Shown one piece after another: positions 16,385-24,132 of a stretch of DNA of 64,000 nucleotides (the stretch's first letter is position 1; the number at the start of each line of letters is the position of its first letter). A model generated the notes under the pieces. That model worked only from the letters and a program-made list of their open reading frames with translations. It did no database searches and had not been told where the DNA came from. The position numbers were made by a program, and so were the translations under genes. Source of the DNA: an uncultured Selenomonadales bacterium (GTDB lineage Bacteria > Bacillota > Negativicutes > Acidaminococcales > Acidaminococcaceae); NCBI GenBank assembly GCA_900314855.1, contig OMWZ01000003.1, positions 40,095 through 104,094 on the forward strand. Direction: 5' to 3'.

Positions 16385-17776
16385 ATGGATTACTCCGATT
16401 TGTTGGAACAGCACGCCGCTACGCACGGCCAGGACCTGTACGCCGTCTTGGGCGGGAAGCGCTATACCTACGCCCGTGCCTGGGCGGACGCGGAGGCCTT
16501 TGTGCCGCCGTCGTGGGCGGCCCTGTTTCCCCGTACGTACAAGGCCGCGGTCCTTGTGGTCACGTCGGACCTGTATCATCAGCTCCTGGCCTTTGTGGCC
16601 CTCATGCGGGCGGGGCAGGTGCCGGTCCTGGGCCATTACGACCTGCCGGCGGCAGCGGAAGCGCAGCTGGTGGAGAAGAACAAGATCGCCTTTGTCCTGA
16701 CGGAACGGGACGGGCAGTGGGACTTGCGCCGCGGCTGGCAGGAAGCGGGGAAGACAGCGCCGCCGGCGCCGTACCAGGACGTCTGCATGGGCGTCCTGAG
16801 CTCCGGTTCGACGGATGTGCCCAAGGTCATGTACCGCACCTACGACAGCTGGGCCGGCTTTTTCCCTGTGCAGAACGAACGCTTTTGCATCGACAGGGAG
16901 GCCGTGGTCCTGACGGAGGGCAGTTTCGCCTTTACAGGCAACCTGAGCGTGTGGGCGTCCGTCCTCTATGCCGGCGCATGCCTGGTCGGGAGCAGCGTCC
17001 TGAACTGCCGTCAGTGGCTGCGTCTCCTCGCGGACTACGGCGTGACCGTCCTCTATCTGGTACCGACGAAGCTGAAGCTCCTGACACAATACCTGGACCG
17101 GGCCTATCCGTCCCTGCGGATGATCCTCGCCGGATCCCAGCTGTTGGGCGCCAGGACGGCGGAACGGCTGCGGGCCGGGTTCCCGCAGGCGGAGATTGTC
17201 CTCTATTACGGCGCCAGCGAAGTGGATTACATCACCTGGCTGACCTATGACGAAGTCCTGCAGTATCCCGACAGTGTGGGGAAGCCCGTACCGGGCGTCC
17301 GCGTCTGGTGCGAAGGGGGCCTGGTGTATCTCGACACGCCGTATCATGTGGCCGGCCTGGCGCAGCCCTGCACGCTGCACGACGCGGGCCATTTCAACGA
17401 CGCGGGGTATTTGATTTTTGAGGGCCGCGTGACGAATATCATCAACAAAGGGGGCTTCAAGATCAACTATACGAAAGTGCAGAACGCCCTGGAAGCCCTG
17501 GAGGGAATCGTAGAAGCCGTCGTCCTGCCCTATGAGGACAGCGGGCGCGGCCAGGAAGCGGCGGCCTTCGTCGTCATCGAAGCGGCGGCGCGGGACCGCG
17601 TGACCCGGGCCTCGATCCGCAAGGCCCTCGGCGGCTCCCTCATGCGGCAGGAATGGCCGAAAAAAATCTGTTTCGTACCGTCCCTGCCCCTGAACAGCCG
17701 GGGCAAGATCGACCAGGGAGCCCTGTTGCGCCTCCTGGCGGAGGGAACGGGATCCTCCGGGACGGCAGGGGCATAG
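16385..17776 (+). CDS. AMP-binding acyl-CoA ligase (YhfT-like)
   Basis: A 463-residue adenylate-forming (ANL) enzyme expected to activate a carboxylic acid to acyl-AMP and acyl-CoA. Seen: the P-loop core VLSSGSTDVPKVM, the aromatic/substrate motif YYGASEVDYITW, the hinge region FEGRVTNIINKGGFKI, and the C-terminal catalytic lysine in PLNSRGKID. It is a little shorter than typical long-chain ligases. ATG 16385 follows AGAAGG; an upstream extension in the same frame overlaps the thiolase and lacks a site. It lies 79 bases after the thiolase, probably one transcript. The substrate is unknown; a dicarboxylate or fatty acid linked to biotin precursors is speculation based on the bioY neighbourhood. 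Confidence 0.88.
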   Translation: MDYSDLLEQHAATHGQDLYAVLGGKRYTYARAWADAEAFVPPSWAALFPRTYKAAVLVVTSDLYHQLLAFVALMRAGQVPVLGHYDLPAAAEAQLVEKNKIAFVLTERDGQWDLRRGWQEAGKTAPPAPYQDVCMGVLSSGSTDVPKVMYRTYDSWAGFFPVQNERFCIDREAVVLTEGSFAFTGNLSVWASVLYAGACLVGSSVLNCRQWLRLLADYGVTVLYLVPTKLKLLTQYLDRAYPSLRMILAGSQLLGARTAERLRAGFPQAEIVLYYGASEVDYITWLTYDEVLQYPDSVGKPVPGVRVWCEGGLVYLDTPYHVAGLAQPCTLHDAGHFNDAGYLIFEGRVTNIINKGGFKINYTKVQNALEALEGIVEAVVLPYEDSGRGQEAAAFVVIEAAARDRVTRASIRKALGGSLMRQEWPKKICFVPSLPLNSRGKIDQGALLRLLAEGTGSSGTAGA

Positions 17777-17783
17777 TTCATAC

Positions 17784-17812
17784 TTGACAAAAGATATTCC
17801 GAACGATAGAAT
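17784..17812 (+). promoter_or_regulatory. Promoter of tRNA-Lys
   Basis: TTGACA (17784-17789), 17-base spacer, TAGAAT (17807-17812), 45 bases before the mature tRNA. Confidence 0.75.
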
Positions 17813-17857
17813 AAATCTGTTATCAATCTCGCGGAAACTTGCGGGAGATATCCTTCT

Positions 17858-17933
17858 GGTCCATTAGCTCAGTTGGCAGAGCACCTGACTTTTAATCAGG
17901 GTGTCCCGCGTTCGAGTCGCGGATGGATCACCA
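17858..17933 (+). tRNA. tRNA-Lys (anticodon UUU)
   Basis: Complete cloverleaf: acceptor GGTCCAT/ATGGATC (one G-U), D-arm GCTCAGTTGGCAGAGC, anticodon stem CCTGA/TCAGG with loop CTTTTAA, T-arm CCGCG-TTCGAGT-CGCGG, and an encoded CCA end at 17931-17933. It has its own promoter and terminator. Confidence 0.97.
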
Positions 17934-17942
17934 CGGAACTAC

Positions 17943-17978
17943 AGGGCAGCAGGCCGCTTTCGGCTGGCTGCCCTTTTT
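17943..17978 (+). terminator. Terminator of tRNA-Lys
   Basis: AGGGCAGC (17943-17950) pairs with a GGCTGCCCT region near 17967-17974, with an inner GGCCG/CGGCT stem, followed by TTTTTCTTTT. Confidence 0.85.
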
Positions 17979-18045
17979 CTTTTCCGTCGTCGCGCGTGCC
18001 CTTTCCGGACTTCGTCCGCGCGTCGGGAAACGGGTGCCTTTCTCT

Positions 18046-18062
18046 AATCGAATAATTCGATT
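18046..18062. promoter_or_regulatory. Perfect inverted repeat upstream of the TrpX-like gene
   Basis: AATCGAATAATTCGATT is an 8-bp palindrome around one central base. A related TCGAATT occurs about 35 bases further on (near 18098), and ATTGTC/GACAAT half sites flank it. The 348-base gap 17934-18281 also holds the tRNA terminator, the promoter at 18170-18198 and a GCCTGC-GGAA-GCAGGC hairpin at about 18213-18228; no gene. Operator function is inferred. Confidence 0.4.
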
Positions 18063-18169
18063 CTTACTATCGGTGTTATCGTTATTGTCGAATTCTGTAT
18101 ACTATTTGACAATTTAGCTGGCGAAAAAATAGAAGGGTTCCGCCATTTTCCGAAATTTCCGGGAAATGG

Positions 18170-18198
18170 TTTACAGATGGCCTGTTGTCCGATACAAT
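18170..18198 (+). promoter_or_regulatory. Promoter of the TrpXYZ-type operon
   Basis: TTTACA (18170-18175), 17-base spacer, TACAAT (18193-18198). A second possible start uses TTGACA near 18107 but lacks a good -10. No T-box or other riboswitch signature was found in the leader. Confidence 0.6.
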
Positions 18199-18281
18199 AG
18201 CGTTGATCTGATGCCTGCGGAAGCAGGCAGGGGAACGTCAAGAACCGATGGCGACACCGGAAAGGAAGGATGGGTAATCGT

Positions 18282-19289
18282 ATGAAGAACAACAAGCAGA
18301 GCAAGTGGAAGGTATTGGCCGCGACGGCCCTGGCCGTACTGGCCCTGGGACTGGCAGGCTGCGGCGGCAGCGGCGATAAGGCGGACAAGGGCGGCAAGCA
18401 GTATAAGGTCGGTATCGTGCAGCTCGTGGAGCACTCGGCCCTCGACGCGGCCAATAAAGGTTTTGTGGACGGCCTCGCCAAAAAGGGCTTCCAGGAAGGA
18501 AAGAACGTGACCTTTGACCGGCAGAACGCCCAGGCGGACCAGTCGAACCTGCAGAATATCGCCCAGCGCTTCGTCAACAACAAGGTCGACCTGATCTGCG
18601 CCATCGCGACGCCGGCGGCCCAGACGGTGGCCAACGCGACGAAAGACATTCCTATCGTGGGGACGGCCATTACGGACTACAAACAGGCCAAACTGGTCCG
18701 TGACCCGGCCAAACCGGGCACCAACGTGACGGGCACGACGGACATGAACCCCATCAAGGAACAGATGGCGCTGCTCCATAAGGTGTTCCCCAAGGCGAAG
18801 AAAGTCGGCGTCATCTACAGCTCCAGCGAAGTGAACTCCCAGACGCAGGTCGAAATCATGAAGAAGGAAGCGGCGGCGCTGGGTCTGGAAGTGGCCGAAG
18901 CGACGGTTTCCAACGTCAATGACATCCAGCAGGCCGCGAGCAGCCTCGTAGGCAAGGTCGATGTCCTGTACATTCCGACGGACAATGTCATGGCCAGCGC
19001 CGTGCCGACCCTCACGAAAGTGACCAACGAGGCCAAACTGCCCGTCGTCTGCGGTGAACCGAACGAAGTCAAGGCCGGCGGCATGATTACCCTGGGCATC
19101 GACTATTACCAGTTGGGCGTCATGACCGGCGAAATGGCGGCGGATATCCTGAATGGCAAGTCCAAACCGCAGGATATGGCCATCCAGTCCCAGAAACAGT
19201 TCAAAGTCGTCATCAACCAGAAGAATGCCGACCTGCTCGGCGTCAAGATTCCGGACGACATCAAGAAGGATGCGGAAATCCTGAAATAA
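18282..19289 (+). CDS. ABC transporter substrate-binding lipoprotein (TrpX family)
   Basis: A 335-residue extracytoplasmic lipoprotein: Lys-rich N-terminus, hydrophobic core and lipobox LAGC (about residues 17-20 of the mature-signal junction), then a Gly/Lys linker. The fold is the ABC_sub_bind family (PF04392): YKVGIVQLVEHSALDAANKG, DLICAIATPAAQTVAN, IPIVGTAITD, KKVGVIYSSSEVNSQTQ, and VDVLYIPTDNVMASAV are characteristic. Relatives in streptococci (TrpX) are linked to tryptophan uptake; the substrate here is not shown by sequence. ATG 18282 or 18270 could start; the AAGGAAGG at 18262-18269 fits the later one better. First gene of a three-gene importer operon. Confidence 0.9.
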   Translation: MKNNKQSKWKVLAATALAVLALGLAGCGGSGDKADKGGKQYKVGIVQLVEHSALDAANKGFVDGLAKKGFQEGKNVTFDRQNAQADQSNLQNIAQRFVNNKVDLICAIATPAAQTVANATKDIPIVGTAITDYKQAKLVRDPAKPGTNVTGTTDMNPIKEQMALLHKVFPKAKKVGVIYSSSEVNSQTQVEIMKKEAAALGLEVAEATVSNVNDIQQAASSLVGKVDVLYIPTDNVMASAVPTLTKVTNEAKLPVVCGEPNEVKAGGMITLGIDYYQLGVMTGEMAADILNGKSKPQDMAIQSQKQFKVVINQKNADLLGVKIPDDIKKDAEILK

Positions 19290-19417
19290 CCCTGTCAAAC
19301 GCGGAGAGGGAAGTTCAGTGGAACTTCCCTCGCCGTTTTTCTGCTGTTCCGCGGCAGTTTTTTCCCCCGTATCTCTCGTAACCCTTTATCAAACTTGTGG
19401 AAAGAAGGAACTCCGAT

Positions 19418-20302
19418 ATGCTCAATCTTGCAGTGTCCACGGTGGCGCAGGGCTTGCTCTGGGCCATCCTGGCCCTGGGTGTCTATGTGACCTTCCGGGT
19501 GCTGGACCTGGCTGACCTGACCTGTGAAGGCAGCTTCCCCTTGGGCGCCGCGACGGCCGCGGCGTGCCTGGCCGGCGGTCACCACATTGCCACGGCCATC
19601 CTGGCCGCCGCCATTGCCGGCATGCTGGCTGGCGCTGTGACAGGCCTTTTGACGACGAAAATGAAAATTCCCGCCCTGCTGGCAGGAATCCTGACCATGA
19701 TTGCCCTCTATTCGGTCAACCTGCGCATCATGGGCAAGGCCAACCTGTCCCTTTTGGGCGTCCCCACGATTTTCGCGAATATGCAGGACCTGACCGGCCT
19801 GAACCACACGTACACGACACTGGCCGTCGGGCTGGCCGTCGTCCTCGTCGTGGGCTTTTTGATGTACTGGTTCTTCGGCACGGAAATCGGCGCGGCTATC
19901 CGCGCGACGGGCTTCAACCAGCAGATGATCCGCGCCCAGGGCGTGAACACGGACATGACCATCATCCTGGGCCTAGTTATCAGTAACTGCCTCATCGCCC
20001 TGTCGGGCGCCATGATTGCCCAGAACAATGGCTTCGCCGATGTGGGCATGGGCGTCGGCACCATCGTTATCGGCCTAGCGTCGGTCATCATCGGCGAGGT
20101 CCTCTTCGGCACACGGTCCTTTTCGAACAGTATGATTTCCGTCGTCCTCGGTTCCGTGGCGTACCGGATCGTCATTGCCGTGGTGCTGCAGCTCGGCATG
20201 CCGCCCAATGACCTGAAACTGTTCACGTCCATCCTCGTGGCGCTGGCTCTGGCCATGCCCATGATCCAGGCGAAGTTCAAGGGAAGGAAGGTGAGCCGCT
20301 GA
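19418..20302 (+). CDS. ABC transporter permease (TrpY-type)
   Basis: A 294-residue integral membrane permease of the branched-chain amino acid/TrpY family with about eight to nine hydrophobic segments. Family stretches: GLLWAILALGVYVTFRVLDL with ADLTCEGSF, then RATGFNQQMIRAQGVNTD (the cytoplasmic coupling loop that meets the ATPase) and SNCLIALSGAMIAQNNGFAD. ATG 19418 follows AGAAGGA; an upstream in-frame ATG at 19397 is poorly placed. Its stop overlaps the ATPase start by one base (TGATG), so translation is coupled. The family usually has no separate second permease and works as a homodimer. Confidence 0.92.
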   Translation: MLNLAVSTVAQGLLWAILALGVYVTFRVLDLADLTCEGSFPLGAATAAACLAGGHHIATAILAAAIAGMLAGAVTGLLTTKMKIPALLAGILTMIALYSVNLRIMGKANLSLLGVPTIFANMQDLTGLNHTYTTLAVGLAVVLVVGFLMYWFFGTEIGAAIRATGFNQQMIRAQGVNTDMTIILGLVISNCLIALSGAMIAQNNGFADVGMGVGTIVIGLASVIIGEVLFGTRSFSNSMISVVLGSVAYRIVIAVVLQLGMPPNDLKLFTSILVALALAMPMIQAKFKGRKVSR

Positions 20303-21099
20303 TGTTGAAGATGGAACATGTCTATAAGACCTTCTTCCCCGGCACCATCAACGAGAAGAAGGCCCTTGTCGACCTGAATCTGGAACTGGAGGACGGGGAC
20401 TTTGTCACCATGATCGGCGGCAACGGCGCCGGCAAATCGACGACCCTGAACGCCGTCGCGGGCGTCTGGCCCATCGACAAAGGCCGGATTCTCATCGACG
20501 GCATTGAGGTGACACGCCAGCCGGAACATAAGCGGGCCAAGTACATCGGCCGCGTGTTCCAGGACCCCATGCTGGGCACGGCCGGCGGCATGATGATCGA
20601 GGAAAACCTGGATATCGCGTCCCGCCGCGGGGAATTCCCGGGCTTGCGCTGGAGCATGAGCGAGGAAAAGCACGAAAAATTCTATCGCATGCTGAAGGAA
20701 CTGGACCTGGGCTTGGAAGACCGCATGACGTCGAAGGTCGGTGTCCTGTCCGGCGGCCAGCGCCAGGCGCTGACGCTGCTCATGGCGACCCTGAAGAAGC
20801 CAAAACTCCTCCTGTTGGACGAGCACACGGCGGCCCTGGATCCCAAAACGGCGGAAAAGGTGCTCGGCTTGACTAGGACCATTGTCGAACGCGACGCGCT
20901 GACGACCCTCATGATCACGCACAATATGCGGGACGCCCTGCGCTTCGGCAACCGCCTCATCATGATGCACGAAGGGCGGATCCTCATCGACGTGCGCGGC
21001 GGGGAAAAGCAGAAGCTGACCATCCGCGACTTGCTGGAAATGTTCGAACAGGCCAGCGGCGGCGAAGGCGACGTGAGCGACAAACTGCTGCTGGGATGA
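20302..21099 (+). CDS. ABC transporter ATP-binding protein (TrpZ-type)
   Basis: A 265-residue ATPase energising the importer. Seen: Walker A GGNGAGKSTTLN, Q-loop VFQDPMLGTAGGM, signature LSGGQRQALTLL, Walker B LLLLDEHTAALDP, and the switch His in MITHNM. The EHTAALD form of Walker B is typical of this transporter class. Third and last gene of the operon; it converges with the MocR-type gene. No clear terminator is seen in the 80-base gap. Confidence 0.94.
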   Translation: MLKMEHVYKTFFPGTINEKKALVDLNLELEDGDFVTMIGGNGAGKSTTLNAVAGVWPIDKGRILIDGIEVTRQPEHKRAKYIGRVFQDPMLGTAGGMMIEENLDIASRRGEFPGLRWSMSEEKHEKFYRMLKELDLGLEDRMTSKVGVLSGGQRQALTLLMATLKKPKLLLLDEHTAALDPKTAEKVLGLTRTIVERDALTTLMITHNMRDALRFGNRLIMMHEGRILIDVRGGEKQKLTIRDLLEMFEQASGGEGDVSDKLLLG

Positions 21100-21179
21100 T
21101 TCCCGGGCTGGGCGGCTTCTTCGGCAGTTTTCCGGAAGTCCCCCGAAAGCTCCCCGCGGCCCTTCCGGGCCGGATCCCG

Positions 21180-22538
21180 TTATTGCCACGCTTTCCGCAG
21201 CAGGGCCACAGCCGGTTCGATGTCCTCTTCCCCGATGCCCGCGAAGGACAGCAGGATTTCCGCTTCCGGTTCCGACGGGGAGACCGGGACGGGACGGACG
21301 CGGACGCCTGCCGCTTCGGCTTTTGCCGCCAGCGTGGCCGCATCCCAGGGTCCGGCGACGGCAATGCGCATATGCAGTCCCGATTCGTAGCCCCGAATCG
21401 CGGCGGTGTGCCCGAAATAACGCGCCAGGGCCCGTTGCAGCAACTCTCCCTTGCGGCGGTACAGGCGGCGCAGTTTTTTCACGTGGCGCCGCAGATGCCC
21501 TTCCCGCAGGAACGAGGCCAGGGCCAGCTGTTCTACCGTGCTCGAGGTCTGGTTGTACAGGCGGGCCAGGCACTGGTAATCGGGCAGCAGCCCCGGCGGC
21601 AGGACCATGTAGCTGATGCGCAGGCTCGGGAACAGGAGCCGCGAAAAGGATCCCAGGTAGACGATGTGTTCCCCGTCTCCCATGCCCTGCAAAGACGAAA
21701 CGGGTGTTGCGAAGTACCGGAATTCCCCGTTGTAATCGTCCTCCAGGATATACCCGTCGTGTTCACGGGTCCACCGCAGCAGGCGCCGCCGCTGTTCCGG
21801 CGTGAGAGACCGCCCTTTGTACGGGTTGGATGGGCTTACGTACAGGAGCCGTGCCTCGGCCCGGTCCAGGTCTTCCACGTCAAAATGAGAGAGGTCCCAG
21901 CCCTGGCGCCGGAAAATTTCTTCGCCCTGGGCAAAGCCCGGCCGTTCCCAGGCAATGGCCCGACGGCCGTGGAACAACCGGTCTCCCAGAAGGGCGGCCA
22001 GAAGGACAAAGAGGCTCTGGACGCCGGCGCTGATGACAATCTGTTCCGGCTGGGCTACGACACCGCGCGATTCGTGGCTGTACTCGGCCAGGACCTGGCG
22101 CAGCACCGGCTCCCCTTGCGGCTCCCCGTACCCCGTGAGGGCCTCCCTGGCCTGCAGGGCCCGGCCCAGATGGCGTCGCCAGATGACGGACGGGAACGTC
22201 GTGCCGTCCACATAATTGTTGGCGAAATCATAGCGAACCGGTGTCTCGGCGCGTGTCGTGGAAAAATTTTGCTCCGCCGGGGGACGGACTTCCAGATCCG
22301 CCACAAAATAGCCGCTTTGGGGCTTGCTGACCAAATAGCCCTCGGCGGCGAGCTTGCTGTAACAGGTCTCCGTCGTTGTGCGGCTCAGGCCCAGTCCCGA
22401 TGCCAGCTCCCGCACCGACGGCAGCCGTGTTCCGGGCAGGGCGCGGGACTGGCGTATTTCTTCCCTGATGAACTCCGACAATTGAAGGTACAGCGGCTCC
22501 TTGCGCGACCGGTCCGGCGCAAAATTGCTCCATATCAT
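21180..22538 (-). CDS. MocR/PdxR-type GntR regulator with aminotransferase-like domain
   Basis: A 452-residue fusion of an N-terminal winged helix (about 10-75: EPLYLQLSEFIREEIRQ, LPSVRELASGLGLSRTT, GYLVSKPQSGYFV) and a class I aminotransferase-like domain (about 105-450) used as an effector sensor. Conserved parts include YVSPSNPYKGRSL and EDDYNGEFRY. In most family members the sequence is S-F-S-K, and that Lys binds PLP; here it is Arg300 (LGSFSRLLFPSLRISYM, codon CGG at 21641-21639). PLP could bind only non-covalently, or sensing is altered. It is divergent from the flavodoxin gene; direct repeats between them may be its operator. Confidence 0.9.
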   Translation of the reverse strand: MIWSNFAPDRSRKEPLYLQLSEFIREEIRQSRALPGTRLPSVRELASGLGLSRTTTETCYSKLAAEGYLVSKPQSGYFVADLEVRPPAEQNFSTTRAETPVRYDFANNYVDGTTFPSVIWRRHLGRALQAREALTGYGEPQGEPVLRQVLAEYSHESRGVVAQPEQIVISAGVQSLFVLLAALLGDRLFHGRRAIAWERPGFAQGEEIFRRQGWDLSHFDVEDLDRAEARLLYVSPSNPYKGRSLTPEQRRRLLRWTREHDGYILEDDYNGEFRYFATPVSSLQGMGDGEHIVYLGSFSRLLFPSLRISYMVLPPGLLPDYQCLARLYNQTSSTVEQLALASFLREGHLRRHVKKLRRLYRRKGELLQRALARYFGHTAAIRGYESGLHMRIAVAGPWDAATLAAKAEAAGVRVRPVPVSPSEPEAEILLSFAGIGEEDIEPAVALLRKAWQ

Positions 22539-22562
22539 GGTGCGATTCCTCCTGTTTGCGAA

Positions 22563-22594
22563 AAACTGTCCCCGAAAATTTGATATAAACTGTC
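22563..22594. promoter_or_regulatory. Direct repeats in the MocR-flavodoxin intergenic region
   Basis: AAACTGTC occurs at 22563-22570 and 22587-22594, start to start 24 bases. MocR regulators studied so far often bind spaced direct repeats between divergent genes. Binding here is inferred. Confidence 0.45.
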
Positions 22595-22658
22595 ATTTCC
22601 CATTGTATCATATCCTGCCGTCCTTCGTTCGGTCGGCAGGCGGAAAAAGGAGAACCAT

Positions 22659-23168
22659 ATGAAAATATTGATTATCTATTCGTCGGCGACGGGGAATACG
22701 AAAGCCGTTGCCGAAGCCATTGCCAAATCCCTGCCCGGCGCCACTCTGGTGGCTGCCAGGGATGTCACGGAAAATCCGGTGGGCTGCGACCTGGTCTTCG
22801 TCGGCTTCTGGGCCTTCCGCCGCGGCGCGGATCTCATGGCGCAGCGGGCCATGGGCCATCTCCACGGCCAGAAGATCGCCGTCTTCGGGACGTGCGGTGC
22901 CTATCCGGATTCGGAAGCGGCGCAGGTCTACCAGCGGAACGCCGCCGCCGTCCCTGCCGGGGACAACGAATCCCTGGGCACCTTTATGTGCCAGGGCCGC
23001 GTGCACTCCTACCATATCAAATCCCAACACAAGATGGAGTCCACGGTCCAGCCCATGACGCCGGAGCGGCAGGCCCGCCTGGAAGAAGCGGAAAAGCATC
23101 CCGACGAACAGGATTTTGCCCGCGCTGTCGTCTGGGCCGCCGAAATGGTCCGAAAAGCACAGGCATGA
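22659..23168 (+). CDS. Flavodoxin family protein
   Basis: A 169-residue FMN-binding electron carrier or reductase partner. The phosphate loop is YSSATGNTKAVAEAI at the very N-terminus, followed by LVFVGFWAFRRGADLMAQ and AVFGTCGAYPDSEAAQVY (isoalloxazine-contacting loops). The C-terminal half has an unusual HSYHIKSQHKMES stretch and EEAEKHPDEQDFARAVVW, seen in flavodoxin-like proteins of gut Firmicutes that accompany reductases. No reductase is adjacent. AAAAAGGAG precedes ATG 22659. Divergent from the MocR-type gene, whose target it may be. Confidence 0.85.
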   Translation: MKILIIYSSATGNTKAVAEAIAKSLPGATLVAARDVTENPVGCDLVFVGFWAFRRGADLMAQRAMGHLHGQKIAVFGTCGAYPDSEAAQVYQRNAAAVPAGDNESLGTFMCQGRVHSYHIKSQHKMESTVQPMTPERQARLEEAEKHPDEQDFARAVVWAAEMVRKAQA

Positions 23169-23225
23169 CGTCGGGTGCCTGCCTGAGAAGGCACGCCGGC
23201 ACCGTTTCCGAGAAAAGAACATGCA

Positions 23226-23272
23226 TAAAAAAGGTATCTCTCCCGGTCGTTCCGGGAAGAGATACCTTTTTT
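23226..23272. terminator. Bidirectional terminator between flavodoxin and xpt
   Basis: AAAAAAGGTATCTC near 23227-23240 pairs with GAGATACCTTTTTT near 23259-23272, continued by CCCGG/CCGGG. A/T tracts flank both ends, suiting the convergent genes. Confidence 0.9.
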
Positions 23273-23305
23273 GCGGGACGGCGCTGCCAGGGCGAGGGGC
23301 AGCGG

Positions 23306-23878
23306 TTATCGCGTGAAAATGGGCACGCCGTGTTCGAAGCGTTCAATCTTGGTCAGGGACACGACGTCGTAGCCTTCTTTTTCGATTTTGGCGCGGCCCG
23401 GGCGGAAGGTCTTTTCAATGGCTACGCCGATGCCGGCCACGATGGCGCCAGCCTGGCGGCACATGTTGGTGAGTCCCAGGATGGCTTCCCCATTCGACAG
23501 GATGTCGTCCAGGATGAGGACGCGCTCGCCCCGGGGCAGCAGGTGCTTGAGCAGGTACATGTGGTAGTTGACGGCCTGGCTGCATGAATAAGCGGAAATC
23601 TGCAGGCTGCTGCCTTCCATGATGGGAATAGCCTGCTTGCGGGCGAAGACGAACGGCACGTGCAGGTACGACGCCGTCGTCATGGCAATGGGGATGCCTG
23701 CCGCCTCCACCGTGAGGATGCGGTCGATATTCCGGTTGCCGAAGCGGCTTTCGAACTCCTTGCCGATTTCGACGAGAAGGCCTGTATCGACCTGCTGGCT
23801 GAAAATACGGTCTACGTTCAGGACTTCGTTGTTGATGACGCAGCCGTCTTCCAGGATCCGTTTTTCAAGTAAGCGCAT
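23306..23878 (-). CDS. xpt: Xanthine phosphoribosyltransferase
   Basis: Salvages xanthine to XMP using PRPP. 190 residues, close to Bacillus Xpt. Seen: MRLLEKRILEDGCVINNEVL at the start, EAAGIPIAMTTASYL, FARKQAIPI, the PRPP-binding loop VLILDDILSNGEAI, and GIGVAIEKTFRPGR. In Bacillus the gene has a guanine riboswitch; here only about 60 bases separate it from the terminator of tRNA-Gly, so there is no room for one. A weakly defined promoter must lie at 23880-23935 or it is read through from the tRNA. Confidence 0.95.
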   Translation of the reverse strand: MRLLEKRILEDGCVINNEVLNVDRIFSQQVDTGLLVEIGKEFESRFGNRNIDRILTVEAAGIPIAMTTASYLHVPFVFARKQAIPIMEGSSLQISAYSCSQAVNYHMYLLKHLLPRGERVLILDDILSNGEAILGLTNMCRQAGAIVAGIGVAIEKTFRPGRAKIEKEGYDVVSLTKIERFEHGVPIFTR

Positions 23879-23933
23879 GGTGGAAAAATCCTCGCAATAA
23901 AATCCTTTTTAGGAATGGTTCCCGTATCTAGAA

Positions 23934-23969
23934 TAAAGAAAACGCCTCCAGTCCGACCTGGAGGCGTCA
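23934..23969 (-). terminator. Terminator of tRNA-Gly
   Basis: On the minus strand ACGCCTCCAGG pairs with CTGGAGGCGT (plus 23968-23942), followed by TTTTCTTT. It lies directly after the tRNA CCA end. Confidence 0.8.
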
Positions 23970-23976
23970 TTGACTC

Positions 23977-24050
23977 TGGAGCGGATGATGGGAATCGAAC
24001 CCACGTGACTTGCTTGGGAAGCAAGGGCTTTACCATTAAGCTACACCCGC
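23977..24050 (-). tRNA. tRNA-Gly (anticodon CCC)
   Basis: On the minus strand: acceptor GCGGGTG with CATCCGC, D-arm AGCTTAATGGTAAAGC, anticodon stem CTTGC/GCAAG with loop TTCCCAA (CCC), T-arm GTGGG-TTCGATT-CCCAT, discriminator T, encoded CCA. It has its own promoter and terminator. Confidence 0.95.
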
Positions 24051-24063
24051 GAATCACGGGAAA

Positions 24064-24092
24064 ATCATATCATATTTCGCGCCAATTTGCAA
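24064..24092 (-). promoter_or_regulatory. Promoter of tRNA-Gly
   Basis: On the minus strand TTGCAA (24092-24087), 17-base spacer, TATGAT (24069-24064). Confidence 0.65.
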
Positions 24093-24132
24093 GCATGGGA
24101 CCTGTGACATCTTTTTGAACCGGAAAAACCTG

